A DNA stretch of 64,000 nucleotides from Sphingomonas sp. (GTDB taxonomy: Bacteria; Pseudomonadota; Alphaproteobacteria; Sphingomonadales; Sphingomonadaceae). Under the pieces are notes generated by a model. The model did not search any database. It was not told the DNA's origin and saw nothing but the letters and a program-made list of their open reading frames with translations. The DNA is taken from assembly GCF_019635515.1 (NCBI RefSeq), contig NZ_JAHBZI010000002.1, positions 165,664 to 229,663 of the forward strand, in the 5' to 3' direction. A program made the translations under genes and the position numbers. Positions 44,885 through 51,869 of this stretch are shown piece after piece; positions within the stretch are counted from its first letter, which is position 1, and the number at the start of each line of letters is the position of its first letter.

Positions 44885-46264
44885 ATGCGCGTCGTTACGC
44901 TCACGGCGGAGGATGATTTCGAGGGCTGGCGCGATGCGGCGCGGGCGCTGGCGGGCGCACGGGTTTCGCCGTCGGAGGTGGTATGGCAGGTCGGCGATCA
45001 CCCTGCTGATCTGTTCGGCGACGAAGCGGTGCTTGAATCCGCCGCGCCGCGCGCCTTCCGGGTACCGCGTGCCTTTCTCGATCTCGCCCAGACCGTGATC
45101 CTCCACAGCGATCCGCAGCGTTTTGCGCTGCTCTACACGCTGCTTGCCGGGGTGATCGAGGCGCCCAAGCGGATCGACGACCATGCCGATCCGCTGGTCC
45201 GGCGATTGGAGGAAATGGCCAAGGCGGTGCGGCGCGATATTCACAAGATGCGGGCGTTCGTGCGGTTTCGCGAGATCGCGGACGATGTCGGCACCCGCTA
45301 CATCGCCTGGTTCGAGCCCGAGCATCATATCGTCCGCACCAATGCCCGCTTCTTCGTCGATCGCTTCGCCAATATGCGCTGGTCGATCCTGACGCCGGAA
45401 CTGTCGGTCCATTGGGACCGCGCGACGCTCAAGGAAGGCCCGCCCGCAACCAAGGCGGACGCGCCCGAAGGCGATCCGGTCGAGGATGTGTGGAAGACCT
45501 ATTACGCCTCGATCTTCAATCCGGCGCGCTTGAAGACCGGGGCGATGCTCAAGGAAATGCCACGCAAATATTGGAAAAACATGCCCGAAACCGCGTTGGT
45601 CAAGGAGCTGGTCGCTGGCGCGCGCCAGCGGGAGACGGCAATGGTCCAGACAGCGCGGACGGCGGCGGGCGGCAATATCGCGGGGGCGTGGGGCGCGCTG
45701 CGCGATGAGGCGATGGGTTGTACCCGCTGCCACCTCTACGAGCAGGCGACGCAGACGGTGTTCGGCGAAGGCCCGATCGACGCGCGGATGATGTTCGTCG
45801 GCGAGCAGCCCGGCGACAATGAGGATCTGGAAGGCCACCCATTCGTGGGGCCGGCGGGACAAATGTTCGACCGGGCTATGGCCGATGCCGGAGTGGATCG
45901 GGCCAGCGTCTACGTCACCAACGCGGTCAAGCATTTCAAATTCGAGCGGCGCGGCAAACGCCGCATCCATTCAAAGCCCGATGCCGGCGAGATCACCGCA
46001 TGCCGCTGGTGGTACGAACAGGAACGGCTGCTGCTCAAACCCGCGATGACCGTGGCGCTGGGCGCGACAGCGGCGCGGCAGATGATTGGCAAAACGGTGA
46101 CGATCACCGCAACGCGGGGCCGGGTGATCGAGCTGGCCGAGGGCGGGAAGGGCTGGGTAACGATCCATCCGAGCTTCCTGCTGCGCCTGCCCGACAAGGC
46201 TCGCGCCGAGGACGAATATGCGATGTTCGTCGAGGATCTGAAGGGCGCGGCCAAGGCGCTGTGA
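44885..46264 (+). CDS. udgX: UdgX family uracil-DNA binding protein fused to a DUF4130 domain
   Basis: The 459-aa protein is a two-domain fusion. The first 220-250 residues are the DUF4130 domain found with the radical-SAM repair protein (FALLYTLLAGVIEAPKRIDD, IHKMRAFVRFREIADDVGTR, FEPEHHIVRTNARFFVDRFA). The C-terminal half is a uracil-DNA glycosylase fold with GEQPGDNEDLEGHPFVGPAG (from G306) and HPSFLLRLPDK. The loop KRRIHSKP (358-365) is diagnostic of UdgX; its His362 should bond covalently to the abasic sugar after uracil excision. It lies 6 bp after the cytochrome gene, away from its usual radical-SAM partner. Confidence 0.95.
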   Translation: MRVVTLTAEDDFEGWRDAARALAGARVSPSEVVWQVGDHPADLFGDEAVLESAAPRAFRVPRAFLDLAQTVILHSDPQRFALLYTLLAGVIEAPKRIDDHADPLVRRLEEMAKAVRRDIHKMRAFVRFREIADDVGTRYIAWFEPEHHIVRTNARFFVDRFANMRWSILTPELSVHWDRATLKEGPPATKADAPEGDPVEDVWKTYYASIFNPARLKTGAMLKEMPRKYWKNMPETALVKELVAGARQRETAMVQTARTAAGGNIAGAWGALRDEAMGCTRCHLYEQATQTVFGEGPIDARMMFVGEQPGDNEDLEGHPFVGPAGQMFDRAMADAGVDRASVYVTNAVKHFKFERRGKRRIHSKPDAGEITACRWWYEQERLLLKPAMTVALGATAARQMIGKTVTITATRGRVIELAEGGKGWVTIHPSFLLRLPDKARAEDEYAMFVEDLKGAAKAL

Positions 46265-46265
46265 G

Positions 46266-46377
46266 CGCGAATGGTCCCAATGGTCGCACTGACCATGGGA
46301 GGTCTGGCCGGGCCGAGAATGTGACGATGTCAAAGAGCCGGGCAAGCCCAGCAGCCGAAATCCTACATTGCAAGCCT
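46266..46377 (-). repeat. Dispersed element, copy C (inverted, truncated)
   Basis: The reverse complement starts GGCTTGCAATGTAGGATTTC and shares with copy B the segment near GCTCTTTGA and the end GCGACCATTGGGACCATTCG. Its hairpin is ATGGTC-agtgc-GACCAT, so the stem is conserved while the loop differs from copy B (accgc). It lacks the terminal TTTAGT ... ACTAAA block. It begins 2 bp after the UdgX stop codon and faces copy B across 7 kb. Confidence 0.75.
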
Positions 46378-46388
46378 ATTGGGCAAGC

Positions 46389-47084
46389 TTACCGGGCAAG
46401 CTTCTCGGCGATCGCCCTGACCTTCTCCGCGCGACCGGGAGCGAACTTCTCAACCATCGCCCTATAACGCGCCAGCGTCGCCGCATCGGCGCGCTCGGGC
46501 GAGCCGCTGTCAAAGGGCGGATGCGGATCATATTCGAGGCTGAGCTGGACGAACCTGGCGTGATCTTCGCCGGCAATCGCGGCGACCAGAGCCAGCGCGA
46601 AATCGATCCCCGCGGTGACGCCGCCGCCGGAGACCCGGTTGCGGTCGAACACCACCCGCTCGGCGACCGGTTCCACTCCGAAGAAGGCGAGCTGATCGCG
46701 CGAGGCCCAGTGGCAGGCGGCGCGATAGCCGGTGAGCAGCCCGGCGGCGGCGAGCAGCAACGATCCGGTGCACACGCTCGTCACCCATCCCGCCTCGGCG
46801 CCGACCTGACGCAGCCACGCCAGCGTTTCGACATCCTCCATCGCCGGGATCGTGCCGAAGCCGCCGGGCACGCAGAGGATGTCGGCGCGCGGCACGTCGG
46901 CGAAGGTCGCGGTCGGCAGCAAGGCGAATTGCGCGTCGGTGGGCACCGGGTCGAGCGATCTGGCGACGAGATGGATCCTGGCGCCGGGCAGGCGCGACAG
47001 CACCTGCGCCGGCCCGGTCATGTCGAGCTGGGTGATGCCGGGAAACAGCAGGAAGGCGATGTGGATGGGCGCGGCTTCGGACAT
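46389..47084 (-). CDS. DJ-1/PfpI family protein (isonitrile hydratase-like)
   Basis: The 231-aa class I amidotransferase-like protein has FLLFPGITQLDMTGPAQVLS, the acidic residue that tunes the nucleophile, and ADILCVPGGFGTIPAMED. The nucleophile Cys105 is in WVTSVCTGSLLLAAAGLLTG. The GGVTAGIDFALALVAAIAGE block follows. No AraC DNA-binding domain is attached, and the length fits isonitrile hydratase InhA. The substrate is not proven. It reads towards copy C of the dispersed element. Confidence 0.88.
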   Translation of the reverse strand: MSEAAPIHIAFLLFPGITQLDMTGPAQVLSRLPGARIHLVARSLDPVPTDAQFALLPTATFADVPRADILCVPGGFGTIPAMEDVETLAWLRQVGAEAGWVTSVCTGSLLLAAAGLLTGYRAACHWASRDQLAFFGVEPVAERVVFDRNRVSGGGVTAGIDFALALVAAIAGEDHARFVQLSLEYDPHPPFDSGSPERADAATLARYRAMVEKFAPGRAEKVRAIAEKLAR

Positions 47085-47135
47085 GCGCTATGGATAACCC
47101 GGTCCCGGCGGCAAGGACAGCCGCGCCGGCGCACC

Positions 47136-47753
47136 TCAGCGCGGCGGCGGCGCCGCGATCCGGTCGGCGATCACCGAGCGCATCGTGCGGCCGTCCCACA
47201 ACCAGGCATCGAAAGTACGGGCGCCATCGGGGGCGACGTGCCAGCGCCATGCGAGCGTGCCGTCCGCCGAGGCGCCTTCTCCGGTCTTGCCATCGTTGGC
47301 GGTGGCGGCGGACACCGTGCCCGGCTTGCCCTTGCAGGCGGCGCGGTGGATCGCGGCCTTGTCGCGCGCGGCGCGTGGTGTGGCGACGCCGTCGCCACCA
47401 TCGACGCGCCACTTCCAGCCACCTTTGGGCTGGCGTTCCCAGACGGTGGTGAAATAGCCGTTATTGCCGCGGCGGTTCAGCCACGGCCCGGTGTTGACCG
47501 CCAGCGCGCCATCGCACGAGACGAAGCTATCCGACGCCCACCATTGGATCGCCACCGGCGGATCCTTGAGGCCCTTGATCGCTTCCTCGATCGGCTGCGG
47601 GCCGTCGCCGAACATCGTCGCGCCAGGCAGCGCGAAGCTGCGGAATGCGGTCCATTGCCCTTCGGTCTGCGCCGCGCGGGCGAAGGCGATCTCGGCATCG
47701 GCGGCGGTCGCGGGGAGCGGATCGGCGGCCGCCAGCAAGAGCGTGATGAACAT
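47136..47753 (-). CDS. Hypothetical exported protein, SnoaL/NTF2-like
   Basis: The 205-aa protein has a weak N-terminal signal (MFITLLLAAADPLPATA). The mature start (AEIAFARAAQTEGQWTAFRS, FALPGATMFGDGPQPIEEAI) matches the cone-shaped NTF2/SnoaL fold seen in DUF4440-like proteins. WWASDSFVSCDGALAVNTGP and GYFTTVWERQPKGGWKWRVD are the beta strands of that fold. A second Cys-containing C-terminal part carries AWRWHVAPDGARTFDAWLWD. No catalytic role is evident. ATG 47753 follows GGGG. Confidence 0.65.
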   Translation of the reverse strand: MFITLLLAAADPLPATAADAEIAFARAAQTEGQWTAFRSFALPGATMFGDGPQPIEEAIKGLKDPPVAIQWWASDSFVSCDGALAVNTGPWLNRRGNNGYFTTVWERQPKGGWKWRVDGGDGVATPRAARDKAAIHRAACKGKPGTVSAATANDGKTGEGASADGTLAWRWHVAPDGARTFDAWLWDGRTMRSVIADRIAAPPPR

Positions 47754-47899
47754 CGGCAATCCCCATTCTGTCGCTGCGGAGGAAGGCTGGCCATCGCCGT
47801 GCCTGATCGGGACGGTGATGCTATGAACCGTCGCGGTCGCGCTACGAACGTCCCCACATCCTTGTTTCGCCCCAATTGGTGGCCCGATAGGAAATATGA

Positions 47900-48991
47900 G
47901 TGAATTTTGAAGCAAGCCCAACTCCGCCGGCGCTAACCGGCGCCGCGCGCCGCGTGGTGGCGCTGTTCATCGTCCTGTTCTGGATCGCGCAATTCGGGCT
48001 GGTGACCGCGCAGCGGCTCGTCTTCCTCGAAGAAGAGTCCGTGTGGTTGATCATCCCGCGACTGTGCGTGTCGGCAATCGCCATCACCATGTCGTTCGGC
48101 ATCGCCTATCTGCTGGCGCGTTCGGTCGGCAGGCCGGTGATCGCGCGCGTCCGGTTGGCGATCGGGCTGGCGCTGGTCGCGCCATGGATCCACGCGCTCA
48201 GCAATTACACGATCTTCCAGATCTACACGCCGATGCCGAGCCCGTTCGAGGACATCGTGATGAGCTACGTGCCGGCGCTGGTGCAGTGGCTTACCTCCTA
48301 CGCCGCTGCGACGGGGATGATCTACGCGCTGGTCACGCATTTCGAATCGCGCGAGCGCGAGCGCGAGATCAGCCGGCTTCAGCGCGTCGCCGCCGTCGCG
48401 CAGCTTCGCGCGCTGCGCTATCAGCTCAATCCGCATTTCATGTTCAACACGCTCAATTCGGTGACGGCGCTGATCGGGGCGGGGCGGGCGGCGGATGCCG
48501 AGGAGATGGTCGAGAATCTCGCCGACTTCCTGCGCGCCGGCCTGTCGCTCGATGCGCTCGACGATATCCCGCTGAGCCGCGAGCTAGAGCTGCAGTCATT
48601 GTACCTGGCGATCGAGAAAGTGCGCTTCGTCGATCGCCTGCGGGTGCGCGAGGAAGTGAGCCGCGAGGCGATGCAGGCGCTGGTGCCGAGCCTGGTGACG
48701 CAGCCGCTGATCGAGAACGCCATCCGCCATGCGGTGGCGGCGACCACCGAGCCGGTCGATCTGGTGATCTGCGCCAAGGTGGTCGGCGAGGATCTGCACG
48801 TCGCGATCCGCAACACTGCCCCCGATCAGTCGCGGCCGGGCAAGCGCGGCACCGGCCTGGGCCTGATCAATGTCGAGGAGCGGCTGCGCGCGCGCTTCGG
48901 CGAAGTGCGCTTCTCGGCCGGGTTGGCGCCGGACGGGATGTACGAAGTCGCCTTCGCCGTGCCGTACCTGCGGGCGAAGGAAGCAGCATGA
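47900..48991 (+). CDS. LytS/YehU-type membrane sensor histidine kinase
   Basis: The 363-aa kinase has about four transmembrane helices (residues 15-140) without an obvious ligand domain. The His_kinase domain has the phosphoacceptor H179 in QLNPHFMFNTLNS, the N-box QPLIENAIRHAV and the G-box GTGLGLINVEERLRARFG. The start is GTG 47900 with AGGAAA upstream. Its stop overlaps the start of the LytTR regulator gene (ATGA), so the two form one translational unit. Confidence 0.93.
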   Translation: MNFEASPTPPALTGAARRVVALFIVLFWIAQFGLVTAQRLVFLEEESVWLIIPRLCVSAIAITMSFGIAYLLARSVGRPVIARVRLAIGLALVAPWIHALSNYTIFQIYTPMPSPFEDIVMSYVPALVQWLTSYAAATGMIYALVTHFESREREREISRLQRVAAVAQLRALRYQLNPHFMFNTLNSVTALIGAGRAADAEEMVENLADFLRAGLSLDALDDIPLSRELELQSLYLAIEKVRFVDRLRVREEVSREAMQALVPSLVTQPLIENAIRHAVAATTEPVDLVICAKVVGEDLHVAIRNTAPDQSRPGKRGTGLGLINVEERLRARFGEVRFSAGLAPDGMYEVAFAVPYLRAKEAA

Positions 48992-49788
48992 TCCGGCTGC
49001 TGCTGTGCGACGATGAGCCGCTCGCGATCCAGCGGCTGGGCGAGATGCTCGGACGGTTCGCCGATGTCGAGATCATTGGCATCGCCAATGACGGACGCGA
49101 TGCGATCGAGCGGATCATCGAGCTCAAGCCCGATGCGGTGCTGCTCGATATCGAGATGCCCTATCTCGACGGCTTCGACGTGATCGAGGAAGTCGCCCGG
49201 CGCGGCGAGGCGTGTCCGCTGGTCGTGTTCGCCACGGCGTTTCCGCGCTTCGCGACGATGGCGTTCGAGACCGGCGCTATCGACTTTCTGACCAAGCCGG
49301 TGCGGCTGGCGCGGCTTGAGACCACGATCCAGCGCATCCGCGCCGCGCTCGACGACCGCAGCGCGCGCAGCCGGCTCGAGGAATTGTCTCGCCAGCTCGA
49401 AGCACTGCGCCGGACCGGCTCTCCCGCCACGGACGATCCGCATATCTGGATCCAGCGCCGCGGCGAGACGGTGCGCGTCTCGCTGCAGCGGATCGACTGG
49501 ATCCGCGCCGAGGCCGAATATGTCCGGATCGTCGTCGGGCAGGCCAGCTATCTTCACCGCGAGCCGCTGAGCGAGTTCATGACCCGGCTCGACGAGAAGG
49601 ATTTCCTGCGGGTCCACCGCTCGCTGATCGTCAATCGCCACCGCGTCGTGGCGGTGCGCCGCAATCCGACCGGCAGTTACCGGCTGATGACGGAGGACGG
49701 CACCGATCTGCCGGTGGGGCGCAGCTATCGAAAGGCCGTGCGTGCGCTGGTGGCGGCGACACCCGAGCTCGAAACCCGGGGGGGCTGA
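48988..49788 (+). CDS. LytTR-family response regulator
   Basis: The 266-aa regulator has a receiver domain with D8/D9, phosphoacceptor D54 (AVLLDIEMPYLDG) and K103 (FLTKPV). The LytTR DNA-binding domain covers about residues 155-260 (IDWIRAEAEYVRIVVGQASY, FLRVHRSLIVNRHRVVAVRR). It is the partner of the kinase just upstream. Targets are unknown; LytTR proteins bind two direct repeats upstream of their targets. The beta-propeller and TonB-receptor genes downstream are the nearest candidates. Confidence 0.94.
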   Translation: MIRLLLCDDEPLAIQRLGEMLGRFADVEIIGIANDGRDAIERIIELKPDAVLLDIEMPYLDGFDVIEEVARRGEACPLVVFATAFPRFATMAFETGAIDFLTKPVRLARLETTIQRIRAALDDRSARSRLEELSRQLEALRRTGSPATDDPHIWIQRRGETVRVSLQRIDWIRAEAEYVRIVVGQASYLHREPLSEFMTRLDEKDFLRVHRSLIVNRHRVVAVRRNPTGSYRLMTEDGTDLPVGRSYRKAVRALVAATPELETRGG

Positions 49789-49789
49789 T

Positions 49790-51079
49790 ATGGCTGGAAT
49801 GCGCAACCGCGCCTGCGCTGCCGCCGTGGCGCTGATGCTGGTGGCGGGCAACGCGGCGCCGGGCGGGGCGGACCGCGATTACGCGGCGATCCGCGCAGCC
49901 TGGGCCGAGGCGCGCGCTGCCGCGCGGAGCGACGCGGCGGCGGCCTTGCCGCGCTACGATGCCCTGATCGAGATGGCGGCGGGCAGTCACGGGATCCTGC
50001 TCTCGGCGATCTCGGTGGCGGCGAAGGCGCGGGACAAGATGCGTCTCGCCCGTTGGCTGGCGTTGTTCGTCGAGCAGGGCGGCGCGTTCCCGGCGGAGGA
50101 TTGCGCGGAACTGGCCGCTATCCTCGGTGCGGGTAGCGAAGCGGTGCTCGAAAGGGCGCGGGAGAATGGGCGCGGGTTCGGCGGCGCAATATCGCTCGCG
50201 GAAATTCCCCCCGAACTGCCGCTGATCGAGGGCATCGCGCACGATGCGCGTCGCGGCGCGCTGTTCGTCTCCAGCGTGATCGATCGCCGGATCGAGCGGG
50301 TCGCTGCCACCGGCGCGCGCCACACCGTGTTGCGGCTGGCGGAAAGCGACGGTTTTCCGATGGCGCTCGCCTTCGATCGGCGCCGGAACACGCTGTGGGC
50401 GGCGATCGACAGCGCGTTGTTCGATGGCGACAAGCCCGGTGCCGGCGGCGTGATGCGGATTTCGCCCGGGACCGGCGCGCACGTCCTGATCGGCGCCGAG
50501 CCGGGCACGGCGCTGCATATCGGCGACATCGCGCTCGGACCGGACGGCAGCGTCTATGCCGCGGATTCGCAAAGCGGCGCGATCTATCGCTGCGCCAGCG
50601 ATTGCACGCGGCTGAGCGTGCTGGTGCCGGCGGGACGGCTGCGCAGCGGGCAGGGCATGGCGGTCGCGCCCGGCGGAAAGCGGCTATATGTCGCCGACTA
50701 TTCCTACGGCCTGCTCGCGGTCGATCTTCGAACCGGGGCTCTGGCACGTGTCGAAACGGCGGCGGGGATCGCGCTTGACGGGATCGACGGGATCGCGATG
50801 CGCGGCAACAAGCTGATCGCCATCCAGAATGGCTGGGTGCCGGCGCGGGTGATCGAGATCGGGCTCGATGCGCGGGGCATGACCGCCACCACGGTTCGTG
50901 TGCTTGCGCGCGGCGCGCCGGCCGCGGAGGAGCCCGGGCAATTCACTCTGGGGCCTAGCGGCGCGATCCTGATGGTCGCCAACAGCCAATGGAGACGCAT
51001 GGACAAGCCCGCAGCGAGACGTTCGCCCCCCGATCCGACGCGGTTGGTGCGATTGATCGCGGGGCGACCCGGGCACTGA
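49790..51079 (+). CDS. Exported SMP-30/NHL-type beta-propeller protein
   Basis: The 429-aa product has a signal peptide (CAAAVALMLVAGNAAPGGA). A helical TPR-like N-terminal part (residues 35-130) is followed by a six-bladed propeller: LIEGIAHDARRGALFVSSVI, FPMALAFDRRRNTLWAAIDS, IGDIALGPDGSVYAADSQSG, GQGMAVAPGGKRLYVADYSY and DGIDGIAMRGNKLIAIQNGW. Such propellers are often lactonases or binding proteins; no metal ligands can be assigned safely. It starts 1 bp after the LytTR stop, so it is probably in the same operon. Confidence 0.75.
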   Translation: MAGMRNRACAAAVALMLVAGNAAPGGADRDYAAIRAAWAEARAAARSDAAAALPRYDALIEMAAGSHGILLSAISVAAKARDKMRLARWLALFVEQGGAFPAEDCAELAAILGAGSEAVLERARENGRGFGGAISLAEIPPELPLIEGIAHDARRGALFVSSVIDRRIERVAATGARHTVLRLAESDGFPMALAFDRRRNTLWAAIDSALFDGDKPGAGGVMRISPGTGAHVLIGAEPGTALHIGDIALGPDGSVYAADSQSGAIYRCASDCTRLSVLVPAGRLRSGQGMAVAPGGKRLYVADYSYGLLAVDLRTGALARVETAAGIALDGIDGIAMRGNKLIAIQNGWVPARVIEIGLDARGMTATTVRVLARGAPAAEEPGQFTLGPSGAILMVANSQWRRMDKPAARRSPPDPTRLVRLIAGRPGH

Positions 51080-51200
51080 TCGTCTGAAACGGACGGTTCG
51101 TCCGACGCGACATTTCGTAGCAAGTGTGCCGCCGCTCATGGCTTCGCTCCATGAGTGGTGGGCCGCGATCCTTAGGCTGCTTCCCGAACAGGAGGCAGCC

Positions 51201-51656
51201 ATGCAAGTCACCCAACACGCTCCCCGCTCCGCCAAGATCGCGCGTCAGTCCGCGGTTCAGCCGGCGATGCAGCGCGCTGCCGGATGCTGCCCCTATTGCG
51301 GGCATGCCGGCGAGACGGTGATCAAGCGCGGCGCGATCGTCATCCAGAACGATCCCATCGAAGTGACCTGGCAGGGCCTGCCGGTGCCACTGTCGCCAAC
51401 CGAGGCCTTTGTCTTCCGCACGATCGCCGTGCGGGGCCGTGCGACCAATCAGGCGATCGACGAGGCGATGCGCGAATTCGGATCGAACCCGGACACGCGG
51501 CCGGTAGTGATGATGCGAATTCGCCGCAAGTTCATGGCGCTCGGCAGCGAGGATCCGTTCGTGCGGCTGGGCCAGCACGGCGTGCGGCTGCGCATCGAGG
51601 CCGATGCATGGGGATCGTCGTCAACGGTGATCGGGCTGAGCCTGCAATCGGCATAA
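51201..51656 (+). CDS. Small winged-helix DNA-binding protein with CPYCGH motif
   Basis: The 151-aa protein has a CCPYCGHAGE knuckle (about residue 28), then a winged-helix-like region: LPVPLSPTEAFVFRTIAVRG, RATNQAIDEAMREFGSNPDT, RPVVMMRIRRKFMALGSEDP and the wing FVRLGQHGVRLRIEADAW. Two Cys alone do not make a full zinc site unless His/Cys from elsewhere or a dimer complete it. This resembles the OmpR-type C-terminal domain without a receiver. ATG 51201 follows AGGAGG. No family name is certain. Confidence 0.7.
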   Translation: MQVTQHAPRSAKIARQSAVQPAMQRAAGCCPYCGHAGETVIKRGAIVIQNDPIEVTWQGLPVPLSPTEAFVFRTIAVRGRATNQAIDEAMREFGSNPDTRPVVMMRIRRKFMALGSEDPFVRLGQHGVRLRIEADAWGSSSTVIGLSLQSA

Positions 51657-51819
51657 TCGGATAGGTTACAGGTGGATAGCTGATCTCTAAAGTATATTTT
51701 TGTATATCTGACGTATATCCTGGGGCGGAGTTAGAGAATTTGCTGTATGCGCTAAGCAACAGGCCAATAATTGGCAGTTTACAAGCGCTCCTCAACCGAT
51801 AGCTAGGCAAGAATGTCAC

Positions 51820-51849
51820 GGCTCCGCTCCGCCTATATTGAGCGGAGCC
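51820..51849 (+). promoter_or_regulatory. Perfect 10-bp hairpin in the leader of the first TonB-receptor gene
   Basis: GGCTCCGCTC (51820-51829) pairs perfectly with GAGCGGAGCC (51840-51849) across a 10-nt loop CGCCTATATT. It ends 20 nt before the preferred start at 51870. The region upstream (51660-51810) is AT-rich with three GTATAT copies and probably holds the promoter. It may be an mRNA stability or translation-control element. Confidence 0.55.
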
Positions 51850-51869
51850 TGATGAACAGGGAGACTAAC

